This document shows, piece after piece, positions 16,810 through 25,670 of a stretch of 64,000 nt of DNA (position 1 is its first letter; each line of letters starts with the position of its first letter). The notes under the pieces were generated by a model. It made no database searches. It saw only the letters and a program-made list of their open reading frames with translations, and was not told where the DNA came from. A program made the position numbers and the translations under genes. The stretch lies in assembly GCA_947493745.1 (NCBI GenBank), contig CANLSM010000005.1:124001-188000 (forward strand), read 5' to 3'. This stretch comes from an uncultured Paracoccaceae bacterium. Its GTDB lineage: Bacteria > Pseudomonadota > Alphaproteobacteria > Rhodobacterales > Rhodobacteraceae.

Positions 16810-19602
16810 ATGCCTTCTGGATTCTTTGTAACAACCACCGCAATCGATGGGCTCAATGCAGGTCGGAGTCTGACCGGCCTCGACCTCAATGGCGACGGTC
16901 TCGGCGACCTGATCATCGGTGCCGATTTCGGGATCAACCCGGTCGGCGATGAGAACGGTCAGGTTCTGGTCATCTATGGAAACAGCGGCGGGTTTGACAG
17001 CTCTCTGAGTGTCGATGACCTGGATGGCACCAATGGTTTCGTCATCTTCGGACCCGATGTCAGTGCATTTGGCTGGAGCGTTGCCAATGCGGGCGACGTG
17101 AACAATGACGGTCGCGATGATCTGATTGTCGGCGCGATCGAGTCGGGCGAGGCCTATGTCATTTTCGGGCAGGCCGACGATTTTGCGGGCAATATCGATC
17201 TCGCCGATACGGCCCTTGATGGCACGGATGGTTTCGCGATTACCGGACTGCCGGAGTTTGCGGATAATCTGATTGTATCCTCCGCAGGCGACATCAACGG
17301 CGATGGCATCGATGATATTGCCATAGGCACCGCGGATGCGGGTGGCACGGTGGGTGCAACCTATATCGTCTTTGGCACCGAAACTCCGGCGGCCACGATC
17401 GATGTGGGTGATCTGGACGGCTCCAACGGGTTTGAACTGACCGGCGGGGACATCGGTGACGCATTGGGTCAGTCGGTCACATCGCTTGGTGACATCAATG
17501 GCGACGGGCTTGACGATCTGTTGGTCGGCACCCCGGGCGGGGATGCGGGCGGATCAGAATCCGGGCAGGCTACGATCCTCTTTGGAAGCGATACGGGATT
17601 TGCCGCCACGGTCGATGCTGACGGGCTGGCCACCGGGGGCGGAGTGCAGTTCTCGGGCGGCGCTCTGGGAGATGCGCTCGGCGCTTCGGTCACCGGCGGT
17701 GGCGATTTCAACGATGACGGCACCAATGACATCGTGATCGCAGCGACGCTCGCCGATCCCAACGGGGCCTCTTCCGGTCAGATCTATGTGGTCTATGGCG
17801 ATGCCGCGCTTGAGGGTGATTTCGATCTCGGCACGCTGGACGGCACGAACGGGTTTGTCATCGAGGGCTTGAGTGCAGGCGATCAGCTTGGATCGGCGCT
17901 CGCCAATCTGGGTGATGTGAGCGGCGACGGGGTTGATGATCTCGGCTTGTTGACGGTCTCTGGCGATCTGTTTGTTGTCTTTGGGACTGATGCAGGATTT
18001 CCAGCGGTACTGGATCTCGGGACGCTAAACGGCTCCAACGGCTATAAAATCGACGGGCTTTTCGACGTTACCGCAGACAGTGTCACGCTGACCGGGCTGC
18101 CGGATATCAACAGTGACGCAGGCGACCCGATTGCTGATATCGCGGTTGGTGTAACCTTTGACGGTGAACTGAGCGGTCAGACTTTTGTAATCCTGGGTGG
18201 AGCGCAGAACCTTCTCAACCTTGATGAGGCCGATGGCGTCCGCAATGGCGAGATTGCCTTTGATGATATCGTCGTTGATGTCGAGTTCGAGGAAACCGAC
18301 ACATCCATTATCGTGGGCGGGGACACTCTTGGAGAACTGACCGAAGACGAAGGTAGCGTTTCTGGTTCGATCTCGATCGAAGATATCGACGGCCCTGATC
18401 CGACATTTGCGAATGCGACAGTCGCCGGCGCTCGGGGTGTGTTCCTTGTGAACGCAGCGGGCAATCTGTGGACTTATACGGTCAACGACGTGGCCGCGCA
18501 GCAGTTCCTAAACGCAGGTGAAAGCCTTGTGGATCAAGGTACCCTCGAAGCCGATGACGGAACGACGCGGACCATCACGATCACCATTCAGGGACAAGAT
18601 GATGCACCGGTATTTGCAGGCGATCTTGCCCCGAGCATCAGCGAGGACGCGGCCAGCATCACCGGTGCGATTTCTGTCACGGATGTCGATGATGGTCAGG
18701 ACCCGAGCATCGCGAATGTCACGGTCACCGGCACATTTGGCTATCTGGAGGTCAACGCGGCAGGTGACGGTTACACCTACTTCCTCACCAACCCGGCCGC
18801 GCAGGACCTTACGGCTGGAAACAGCCTGGAAGACACCCTGACTGTCACTGCCGACGATGGCAGTGAGACCGATGTGGTCGTGACAATTCAGGGCGCGGAC
18901 GAGCCGGGTGTCGTAACCGGCGACGATACCGATGAGATCATCGAGACCAACTATGGCGATGACGACATTGATGCGGGTGGCGGCGACGATACCATCAACT
19001 CCGGCGGTGGTGATGACACTGTCTCGGGCGGTGAGGGCAACGACACCATCATTGATCCGCTCGGCGATGACACTGTCGATGGGGATGAGGATAACGACCT
19101 CATCAACCTCTTCTCTGGCGAGAATGACGTGAATGGCGGGGCGGGCAACGACTATATCCGCACCGGTTTCCAGAACGACATTGTCGACGGGGACCTCGGC
19201 AATGACGTGATCAGTGCGGACAGCGGCGCGGGCTTCCTCTTTGGTAATGACATCGTGACCGGCGGCGCGGGCGATGATCTGATGATGGCCGGTGACGGTG
19301 TGGATCAGTTCGTCTTCACGACCAATGACGGCACCGACACAATCGCGGAGTTCAACGAGGACGCAGTCACCTTCGATGCGGTCACCGGATATAGCGGCGT
19401 GGCCACGGGTGCGGATTTCGAGGTCGGTATCGACAAGATCGTGCTGCAGGGCTTTGCCGGGGTGGATGCAAGCAATGTGATGAGCTTCGTGACCGCGGGG
19501 GCGGATGGGGCCGAGTTCAGCACACAAGGCACGACAATCGTCTTCTTCAACGTTCTGGCAACAAGCCTGAGCGCTGATGACTTCCTGTTTGACGTAATTT
19601 GA
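16810..19602 (+). CDS. FG-GAP / VCBS / RTX secreted protein
   Basis: 930 residues from the ATG at 16810 (TGGGGT site 6 bp before); a TTG at 16768 is in frame but poor. There is no signal peptide. Residues 10-480 hold about seven FG-GAP (integrin-alpha-like) repeats with DxNxDGxxDLxxG calcium loops. Residues 487-700 hold two VCBS-type domains (SGSISIEDIDG, TGAISVTDVDDG). Residues 700-860 hold RTX nonapeptides such as GGGDDTINSGGGDD. The C-terminus ends LSADDFLF plus three residues, a typical type I secretion signal ending. It is therefore expected to leave the cell by a type I system, whose genes are not in the window. A surface adhesin or matrix protein is likely. Two surface-protein genes follow. 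Confidence 0.9.
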   Translation: MPSGFFVTTTAIDGLNAGRSLTGLDLNGDGLGDLIIGADFGINPVGDENGQVLVIYGNSGGFDSSLSVDDLDGTNGFVIFGPDVSAFGWSVANAGDVNNDGRDDLIVGAIESGEAYVIFGQADDFAGNIDLADTALDGTDGFAITGLPEFADNLIVSSAGDINGDGIDDIAIGTADAGGTVGATYIVFGTETPAATIDVGDLDGSNGFELTGGDIGDALGQSVTSLGDINGDGLDDLLVGTPGGDAGGSESGQATILFGSDTGFAATVDADGLATGGGVQFSGGALGDALGASVTGGGDFNDDGTNDIVIAATLADPNGASSGQIYVVYGDAALEGDFDLGTLDGTNGFVIEGLSAGDQLGSALANLGDVSGDGVDDLGLLTVSGDLFVVFGTDAGFPAVLDLGTLNGSNGYKIDGLFDVTADSVTLTGLPDINSDAGDPIADIAVGVTFDGELSGQTFVILGGAQNLLNLDEADGVRNGEIAFDDIVVDVEFEETDTSIIVGGDTLGELTEDEGSVSGSISIEDIDGPDPTFANATVAGARGVFLVNAAGNLWTYTVNDVAAQQFLNAGESLVDQGTLEADDGTTRTITITIQGQDDAPVFAGDLAPSISEDAASITGAISVTDVDDGQDPSIANVTVTGTFGYLEVNAAGDGYTYFLTNPAAQDLTAGNSLEDTLTVTADDGSETDVVVTIQGADEPGVVTGDDTDEIIETNYGDDDIDAGGGDDTINSGGGDDTVSGGEGNDTIIDPLGDDTVDGDEDNDLINLFSGENDVNGGAGNDYIRTGFQNDIVDGDLGNDVISADSGAGFLFGNDIVTGGAGDDLMMAGDGVDQFVFTTNDGTDTIAEFNEDAVTFDAVTGYSGVATGADFEVGIDKIVLQGFAGVDASNVMSFVTAGADGAEFSTQGTTIVFFNVLATSLSADDFLFDVI

Positions 19603-19631
19603 GGCTGGTGCGCGTGGAAAAGGCTTATCCG

Positions 19632-20462
19632 ATGAAAACTCTTCAACTGTCCTTCGGCCTCGTTGCCGCCCTGAGCCTGACTGCCTGCGGAGGCGGCGGT
19701 GGCGGTGGCGGGAACAACAACCAGAACCCGATCCCTGACTATGTTGATCTGAATGAAAGTGGTATCTCAGCGGATAGCACGCTGGCCGGTCGGGGAACGA
19801 GCGGCGGCACGGTTCGCACAATCACCGGAACACTGAACCATCAGGAAAGGGCTCTGTCCCTTTTTGTGGACGGAAATCCTGTATTGACGGTCACAGAGGA
19901 TGGCGCAGGCGGAGGCTGGTCGGATGGCACGACGAGCATTCAACCCAGTGTCAGACAGACCGGCTCTTATGAATACGTCGCCCTGTTCACGGTCAGCAGT
20001 CTGTCTTCGCCGGTGGATGGTGATGTGGTGTTCGGCGTGGTCACGGACATAGGCGACATGCCTGTTTCCGGGTCGGCCACATATAGTGGCGAGGCATTTA
20101 TCACTGGGGCAACTTTGGCGGGGGCTGGCAGTCTTGCGGGTTCGAGCACCGTCAACGTGACCTTTGGGGGCGATGTTGACGTGACACTCACCGGATTCGG
20201 CTCAAGTGATTTTGACGAGATCAGGCTGACTGACATGACGCTGAGCGGCACGTCATTCTCGGGCGGCACGCTGGCAATCCTTCAAGGCAGCGATGACGTA
20301 ACCGATGCTCTTCTGGGAACCGGCGTGAGTGGTGCTGCGGCTGGCGATTTCTTCGGATTGGACGAGGCAAGCGGCCAACCTGATGAGGTAGGCGGTGTGC
20401 TCGACTATCGCGGCGCAAACGACGAAATCCTCACGGGTGGCTTTCTCGGCAACAGGAACTAG
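19632..20462 (+). CDS. TbpB-like surface lipoprotein
   Basis: 276 residues from the ATG at 19632; an in-frame upstream start at 19599 would put extra residues before the signal. The lipobox is SLTAC, with the lipidated Cys near residue 18, followed by a Gly-run tether. The mature protein is beta-rich. It ends in GGVLDYRGANDEILTGGFLG, as in the transferrin-binding protein B-like beta-barrel family, where a GxF/GxY hairpin closes the barrel. It resembles the lipoprotein at 7978-8862 in size and plan. It follows the RTX gene by 29 bp and probably shares its transcript. The ligand is unknown; haem or iron binding is a family-level possibility only. Confidence 0.7.
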   Translation: MKTLQLSFGLVAALSLTACGGGGGGGGNNNQNPIPDYVDLNESGISADSTLAGRGTSGGTVRTITGTLNHQERALSLFVDGNPVLTVTEDGAGGGWSDGTTSIQPSVRQTGSYEYVALFTVSSLSSPVDGDVVFGVVTDIGDMPVSGSATYSGEAFITGATLAGAGSLAGSSTVNVTFGGDVDVTLTGFGSSDFDEIRLTDMTLSGTSFSGGTLAILQGSDDVTDALLGTGVSGAAAGDFFGLDEASGQPDEVGGVLDYRGANDEILTGGFLGNRN

Positions 20463-20618
20463 GCTAGCCCACCCATGGTGGGATAATACAGAATATTGTG
20501 GGGCGGTGCATCTTCGCAACAAGGATGCCGGGTTGAACTGCCTCCCTCGAAATACGATGAAAACCAGCGGTTTACGTGGTATCGTTCAAGTGAAGTACAA
20601 CGTGGGAGTTCGATCAGA

Positions 20619-21374
20619 ATGGTGAAATCTACAAAAAATGCGAGAAAAGCAGGGCTTATGGGCGCTGTGACGGCGGTGGCGCTCGGCCTTTCCGCAGGTC
20701 TTGCGCAGGCCCAGAGCTTCGACTGGTCGGGCTTCTATGCGGGTGCTCATCTCGATGGTGCCGTCTTCAGTGCGGAGGCGTCTGACCTCACCGACAGCTT
20801 CACCAATGACGCGCCGGGCGTGTCCGAACTGGTTCCGACCTATGGCATCACCGCCGGGTACAACTGGCTGCCACAGGGTGGCAACTTCGTGCTCGGTGTC
20901 GAGCTTGATGCGACCTTCGGCAACGAGAGTGAGCGTCTGGTCAGATTCAATGCGGCCGGAACCGACGGTCTGGACTTCCAGAACTCCTGGGACTCGGTCA
21001 TCTCGCTGCGGGTGCGCGCCGGGATCACCAATGACCGTATCCTGACCTTCGTCTCGGCAGGCCCGGCCTTTGCCGATGCCAATTTCGTGGCCAAGGATCT
21101 CGATCCGGCAAGTGGAAGCTGTAGCGTGCTTGTCTGTGCCGAAGCGGACGAGTCGCTTGTTGGCCTCGCCGTGGGTGCCGGGATGGAGTACGCATTCCGC
21201 GACAATTGGATCGGTAAGCTGGAGATTGTCCACTACGCGATGCCAACGACGGATGCACCGCTTCTGACTGGCGGAACGACACCGACCTGCGCGGGATCAG
21301 AAGCTGAGGAATGTACGGTATTCTTCGACTCGTCCTCGACCACCGTGCGTTTCGGTGTTAATTACAAGTTCTGA
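20619..21374 (+). CDS. Outer-membrane beta-barrel protein (Omp25/31-like)
   Basis: 251 residues from the ATG at 20619, preceded by GGGAG. The signal peptide covers about 1-32 (ending LAQAQS). The mature start FDWSGFYAGAHLDG is the usual first strand of alphaproteobacterial Omp25/Omp31 small porins, and the protein ends in aromatic strands with a terminal Phe (FGVNYKF), as required for outer-membrane insertion. Two internal cysteine pairs (about residues 165-175 and 222-230) could form disulfides in loops. It is followed by a terminator. Confidence 0.88.
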   Translation: MVKSTKNARKAGLMGAVTAVALGLSAGLAQAQSFDWSGFYAGAHLDGAVFSAEASDLTDSFTNDAPGVSELVPTYGITAGYNWLPQGGNFVLGVELDATFGNESERLVRFNAAGTDGLDFQNSWDSVISLRVRAGITNDRILTFVSAGPAFADANFVAKDLDPASGSCSVLVCAEADESLVGLAVGAGMEYAFRDNWIGKLEIVHYAMPTTDAPLLTGGTTPTCAGSEAEECTVFFDSSSTTVRFGVNYKF

Positions 21375-21393
21375 ATACTCCCTCCAGAGAGAA

Positions 21394-21424
21394 AAAAACC
21401 GGCCCCTTCTGAGGTCGGTTTTTT
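21394..21424. terminator. Bidirectional rho-independent terminator
   Basis: The stem aaaaccggcc/ggtcggtttt has one G-T pair and a short loop, with an A-run before and a T-run after. It serves the outer-membrane protein gene on plus and the long minus-strand block ending with sapC. Confidence 0.88.
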
Positions 21425-21430
21425 CATGTC

Positions 21431-22162
21431 TCACTCGCTGTCGAGTTGATCCGCCAGCCTGCGTGCCATCGGCGTGAGGTTGTTGAGCGACTGGAGATGC
21501 ATGTAGCAAAGCTCCAGCTCGTCGGTTGCCGCCAGCTCTTTCAACTGATCGCCGCTCAGCTCTTTCAGCTTGGCGCGGTTGATGGTCTGGAAGCCCGCGA
21601 GCGCGGACTGCTTTCCGGCCATCTGGAACTGCGCCTGGGCGGGTTCCAACAGACCCAGATCGACGAGTTTCTTGGCGAACGCCTGTGTCCGGGTGAACTG
21701 GTTCTGATATTCCTGAATGAATTTCAGCATCGTTTCCAGATACTGCGTGCGGTTGCCGTCGGCATCAAAGAGACGCTCGCCCTTGCCCTCATTGTTGAAG
21801 CCCTCGAACTCCTCATCAATGCAAAGTGTGAACGTGTCGCCATCGCCCGAGCGTGAGAAGACGAACGGATAGCGGCGCAGGAAGGCGGGCACGTAATTGC
21901 CGTTCCAAGACCCGTCCTCATTCACATGGGCATTGTCATTGTCGCGCATGCCGAGGATCACGGACGGGAAGACCGCATCGCCTTCGCCTGCGAAAATGAT
22001 CGTGTGCTCCAGGGCCGAGACCGCAAATTCGGCAGCCAGGATCGGCACAGAGTTGATCTCTTTTGCAAAAGCAAATGTGTCGCCGGTTTTCACCGACCAG
22101 TCGCGATGCGCCTCAGACGAGACCGGAACCGCGCGCTCATAGATCATCAACTGTTTAGCCAT
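21431..22162 (-). CDS. SapC family protein
   Basis: 243 residues, no signal peptide. The sequence follows the SapC family: IYERAVPVSSEAHRDW at the start, FAKEINSVPILAAEFA, and NYVPAFLRRYPFVF near residue 95. SapC proteins are named after the S-layer protein locus of Campylobacter, where sapC lies with the S-layer export genes; their biochemical role is unsettled. Here it is the last gene of the minus-strand block that begins with the giant surface protein, 97 bp after the radical SAM gene, so it may also have its own promoter. The family link to surface-protein loci fits the proposed role of the block. Confidence 0.88.
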   Translation of the reverse strand: MAKQLMIYERAVPVSSEAHRDWSVKTGDTFAFAKEINSVPILAAEFAVSALEHTIIFAGEGDAVFPSVILGMRDNDNAHVNEDGSWNGNYVPAFLRRYPFVFSRSGDGDTFTLCIDEEFEGFNNEGKGERLFDADGNRTQYLETMLKFIQEYQNQFTRTQAFAKKLVDLGLLEPAQAQFQMAGKQSALAGFQTINRAKLKELSGDQLKELAATDELELCYMHLQSLNNLTPMARRLADQLDSE

Positions 22163-22259
22163 GGTTTTCAGAACCCCTTTGTTTTGTCTGCGCGAACGTA
22201 AACCAAGAACCGTGGCATTGAAATGGCAAGGATGTGTGAATTCTTACGTTTCACGGCAT

Positions 22260-23267
22260 CTATTGTGGCAGTGGGTTAAGAAGCTCCCGCTCATCCCCGT
22301 AACGCGCAATATAGGCCGATGTCAGGCCCAGGCATTCGGTCGAGGCACAGTCCATCCGATGCGGGCATTGATGGAATTCGTTGCGGTCGAACTCGGTCCA
22401 GAAGGCGGGGTCGATGACAAGCGTGGGCTGTGCATTGACCAGCGCGTCGCCCAGTTCCGCCAGCAGACATTCGGGGAAGTTCTTCACCTCGACATATCGC
22501 CCGCCCGCCCGACAGGCGAGGATCGCCTCCTGCAGGTAGGGCAGGATGTCTGAATGCCGGGCGGCGAGGCCTTTCTCGTCAATCTCCGCCATCGGAAAGA
22601 AATTCCAGAACTCCATCTGTATCAGCTGTTTCAGATGATCAAGATTGGCGACCATATCGGGCAGCAACATGTAGCTTTCGGTGGTCACGACCGAATTGGT
22701 GATCAGCTTCACATGCCCGTACTGGTCGAGATGCTCCATGCCGCGCATCATCTTGTCCCAGGCACCGTTGACTTGCGTGATGCAGTCATGGCTTTCCCGG
22801 TCCGAGCCGGCGACCGAGACGAAGTACTCGTCGATACCGGCCTCGACCAGCCGGTCTGCATAGTCGGTGCGGCCCAGATGCATGCCGTGGGTCTGAATGC
22901 GGATATGTTTGAAGCCTGCCGATTTGGCCTGCTGCGCCAGTTCCGTCAGGTCACGGCGCAGTGTGATCTCCGAGCCGGTCAGGACCAGCCCCTCCCACCG
23001 CCCGGTCTCGCGCTGGTCCTGACAGATGCGCGCAAAGGTCTCGTCGGAGGTGGGTTTCAGGTGGTCCATCGTGCCCTCGATCATGCAATGGACGCATTTG
23101 AGGTTGCAGCGGAACTCCATGGTCAACGAGACGTATTTCTCGTGATCCTTCAGGCTGAGCCCCTTGAGCCGCCCGAGCTTGTCGATCGGCGTCGTCAGCC
23201 CGCCACGGGTGCCCGGCGCGTTGATCGCGGCCAGTGCGGCGGTGATGTCGAACTCAGAGGAGCCCAT
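22260..23267 (-). CDS. Radical SAM enzyme
   Basis: 335 residues. The iron-sulfur motif CxxxCxxC reads CNLKCVHC (Cys54, 58, 61). A GGE-like S-adenosylmethionine motif appears as LTGSEITLRRDL near 97, changed from the usual GGEP. A later cysteine group (CPHRMDCASTEC, about 308-319) could hold a second cluster, as in SPASM/twitch enzymes that modify peptides or proteins. The gene overlaps the upstream unassigned gene by 14 bp and lies in the block with a PqqD-like domain protein, a pairing typical of peptide modification pathways. The substrate is unknown; a role on the giant protein or on a small unseen peptide is inference. Confidence 0.85.
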   Translation of the reverse strand: MGSSEFDITAALAAINAPGTRGGLTTPIDKLGRLKGLSLKDHEKYVSLTMEFRCNLKCVHCMIEGTMDHLKPTSDETFARICQDQRETGRWEGLVLTGSEITLRRDLTELAQQAKSAGFKHIRIQTHGMHLGRTDYADRLVEAGIDEYFVSVAGSDRESHDCITQVNGAWDKMMRGMEHLDQYGHVKLITNSVVTTESYMLLPDMVANLDHLKQLIQMEFWNFFPMAEIDEKGLAARHSDILPYLQEAILACRAGGRYVEVKNFPECLLAELGDALVNAQPTLVIDPAFWTEFDRNEFHQCPHRMDCASTECLGLTSAYIARYGDERELLNPLPQ

Positions 23268-24132
23268 AATAGCTGCCTTTCACGGGCGTGATGCGACCCT
23301 TGTCGTCGCTCTCGAAATCCCAACCGACATCATAGAGGTGATGGTCAAGCTCCGCCATGTTGTCGTGCAGAAAGGTCCGGGAACTTGCGGGAAAGTCCAG
23401 ACGTTCCAGGAAATGCAGCAGCTGCGACGCCCGGATGCGGGAGAAGTAGATCCCGTCGCGGTGCCGCTTATTCGCCACAACGATTGTCTGCACGCCGTTC
23501 ATCTGGGGCCAGAGAAGCGCGTCCATATCGACCTTCACGTAAGGCATGTGGATGGACTCTGTGATCTTGCCCCGGATCGCCTCCATCTCGGATGCGGCAT
23601 CGAAGAAGAAGTAGAAATTCCGCATCTCAAGGCCCGCTTCGGTCAGCCCGTAGCAGATACCCGATGAGACGTTCGAGCCCGGATTGCCCATATAGATGTC
23701 GATCTGGTCGAGCGGCTGGCCGGTCAGATGCGCCTCGGTTATCTCAACCGAAAACATGAAATAGGGCAGGGCATCGTCGGGGATCAGCGGAGAGGTGATC
23801 AGGCCTTGGGTTCCGCGCAGGAAATCGGCCATGCCAAGGCGGCGCTGATCGCGGCCATAGTCGTAGAAATAGAACTCCCATGACAACTGACCGCCGCCCC
23901 ATTTTACCCCGAAGACCGTGTTGAACCGCCCCCATGTCTTCTGAACCGCCGCGCAGAAGGCCAGCATCCTGTCCGAGACACCCGCGGCCTCGAACGACTG
24001 GTAGAGCAGGGCGGAGGATCGCAAGGCGCCCGGGGCGGGTGGGACAGGCATCCGGTAGTCCCAAAGGCAGTAGTCGCGGGCCGGGTCGGAAGGGCGGCTC
24101 CGCTCGATCTGATCTGCAAGATGCCAGCTCAT
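23254..24132 (-). CDS. Unassigned protein of the giant-protein block (A)
   Basis: 292 residues from the ATG at 24132, which overlaps the stop of the upstream gene (ATGA). An earlier in-frame start at 24297 would read through the real upstream gene and has a basic, non-natural composition. I do not recognise the family. The sequence is rich in aromatic residues (LSWEFYFYDYGRDQRR near 120, MRNFYFFFDA near 190), has HHLYDVGWDFESDD near the C-terminus and ends in KGSYYGLL. No signal peptide or membrane segment is visible, so it is probably cytoplasmic. The alternating aromatic strands suggest a beta-rich enzyme or binding fold. It is coupled to the genes on both sides, including the radical SAM gene (14-bp overlap). 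Confidence 0.8.
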   Translation of the reverse strand: MSWHLADQIERSRPSDPARDYCLWDYRMPVPPAPGALRSSALLYQSFEAAGVSDRMLAFCAAVQKTWGRFNTVFGVKWGGGQLSWEFYFYDYGRDQRRLGMADFLRGTQGLITSPLIPDDALPYFMFSVEITEAHLTGQPLDQIDIYMGNPGSNVSSGICYGLTEAGLEMRNFYFFFDAASEMEAIRGKITESIHMPYVKVDMDALLWPQMNGVQTIVVANKRHRDGIYFSRIRASQLLHFLERLDFPASSRTFLHDNMAELDHHLYDVGWDFESDDKGRITPVKGSYYGLL

Positions 24133-24854
24133 TCCATCGGCCCCCCACGGATATAGAGCGTGATGAAGGGCTGACCGTCGCGCCCGTGTCCGGCAGCGAA
24201 ATGGCCGAGCGGCGCGTCCCGATCCTGTGCGAGAGCGCCCGGGACGCCGAACCGGGCCAGCAAATCGTCCAGCCCCGGCAGATCGCCAAGCCGCCATCCG
24301 CTGTCAGCCAGATTGAAATCAAGTGACCGGCGCGGCGAGCCATCCTCGACCACCTCAAGCAGCGCGCCCGCAGCTTCGAGACAGGCAGTGGCGGTTGCAT
24401 GGACCGTGGGGTCAGGGATGATCGCACTCAGGAGATCCTGCTTTTGCGAGGCATCCAGATGCATCCGGTCGAGATACCGGTTGACCGGTGCACCATGACG
24501 TCCCGCCTTCAGGGCGAGAAACACCAGATCGGGCTCGGGGCGACGGGGCGGGGGAAATTCAAGGTAAATCTTGTGTGATGGCCCATCCGGCTCGAACCCG
24601 AAATGGACGGCATTGGCGGCACTCACATAGGTGAGCAGACGCGCGATGTCGGTGACGCCAAGCCCGGTCGCGATCCGCTCCAGCCGCCCTTTCGGACCGG
24701 GCAGCAAGGCACGGCGGGAGAAGCTGAGCAGATAGCGCCCCTCGGCCACACCCCCTTGCGTGATCTTGACACTGTCTTCGCGCAGGCCCGGAAGTGTCAG
24801 GTTCGCGCAGACGATCTCGTCAAAGCCGGTGTCCCGAAGGGCAGGAGCACGCAA
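24129..24854 (-). CDS. Unassigned protein of the giant-protein block (B)
   Basis: 241 residues from a TTG at 24854, which has an AGGGGG ribosome site just after the adaptor stop codon 9 bp upstream. Family not recognised. There is no signal peptide or membrane helix. The middle contains a strand pair around HFGFEPDGPSHKIYLEFP (about 85-102), and the end ITLYIRGGP is another strand. A helix with KAGRHGAPVNRYLDRMHL lies between. The strand style resembles that of the next protein, so the two could be related or form a complex; this is only an impression. It overlaps the next gene by 4 bp. Confidence 0.75.
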   Translation of the reverse strand: MRAPALRDTGFDEIVCANLTLPGLREDSVKITQGGVAEGRYLLSFSRRALLPGPKGRLERIATGLGVTDIARLLTYVSAANAVHFGFEPDGPSHKIYLEFPPPRRPEPDLVFLALKAGRHGAPVNRYLDRMHLDASQKQDLLSAIIPDPTVHATATACLEAAGALLEVVEDGSPRRSLDFNLADSGWRLGDLPGLDDLLARFGVPGALAQDRDAPLGHFAAGHGRDGQPFITLYIRGGPME

Positions 24855-24863
24855 AACGCCCCC

Positions 24864-25670
24864 TTATCCCGTGCCGGGAAATTGCAGCAGACACCGTTGC
24901 CCGGCGGGCAGGGTGCTGTCGGGGTTTTCCAGTTCCAGGCGCACACCGAATGTGCCCGAGGCCGCATCGAAGACCTGATCGACGACAATCACCTGGGCCT
25001 CATATTCACCGCCGACCGGGGGACCGGGCAGGATTTCCCCGACCGAGCCGACGCTGATCCGGTCATAGACCTCGATCGGCAGGAACGCCTCCACATAAAG
25101 CGGATCGAGTGCGACGATCGTCGCCACATGGCTGTCATTGGGCAGGAACTCACCCGGGCTCTGGTTGAGGCTGACGACGATCCCGTCTATCGGGCTCTTG
25201 ATTGAGCGTTGCTCGACCACGACGCGGGCGCGTTCAAGCTCCTGCTTTGCGATGGATTGCTCCAGTTCCGCCTGCCTCACGAGGCTTTCGGCGGCGGCCA
25301 GTTCGGCTGCGACCTCATTCATCTGATCGACCGAGATGACGTTCTTCTCGCGCAGCTCGACCGAGCGCGCGTGCCGGGTTGCCACAAGATCGCGGCGGGC
25401 GACCTGCGCATCAATGGCAGCCGTTGAGTTGGCGCGTGCCTCAAGCACCTCAAGCGAGGCGATCTCGACGGCGGAGGACAGTTTGGCGAGCACCTGATCC
25501 TTGCTGACCTTCTGTCCGCGCGAAACGGTGACGCTTTCCAGAACGCCGGAGCTCGGGCTGCCGACCAGCACGATCTCGGACGGGTCCATCACGCAATCAT
25601 AGCTTTCTGTCTGCGCGAGCGCAGGCATGGCCAGAAGGCTCGCAGTGACGGCTGCGATGATCGGTTTCAT
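24864..25670 (-). CDS. Periplasmic adaptor (membrane fusion protein) with signal peptide
   Basis: 268 residues. A Sec signal peptide (about 1-19, ending MPALAQ) replaces the usual membrane anchor. The mature protein has the adaptor plan: a lipoyl-like half (GSPSSGVLESVTVSRGQKVSKDQVLAKL, about 36-66), a long alpha-helical hairpin (about 70-150), the second lipoyl half (IKSPIDGIVVSLNQSPGEFL) and a beta domain ending in PAGQRCLLQF. Such adaptors bridge an inner-membrane pump to an outer-membrane channel. It overlaps the SecA-like gene by 4 bp. Together with two HlyD-type fusions upstream, it gives the block three adaptor-like proteins. Confidence 0.85.
   Translation of the reverse strand: MKPIIAAVTASLLAMPALAQTESYDCVMDPSEIVLVGSPSSGVLESVTVSRGQKVSKDQVLAKLSSAVEIASLEVLEARANSTAAIDAQVARRDLVATRHARSVELREKNVISVDQMNEVAAELAAAESLVRQAELEQSIAKQELERARVVVEQRSIKSPIDGIVVSLNQSPGEFLPNDSHVATIVALDPLYVEAFLPIEVYDRISVGSVGEILPGPPVGGEYEAQVIVVDQVFDAASGTFGVRLELENPDSTLPAGQRCLLQFPGTG

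Noticed and set aside
20464-20490. Small stem cccacc/ggtggg after the second lipoprotein gene
   Set aside because: The stem is short and no T-run follows, so it is not convincing as a terminator.
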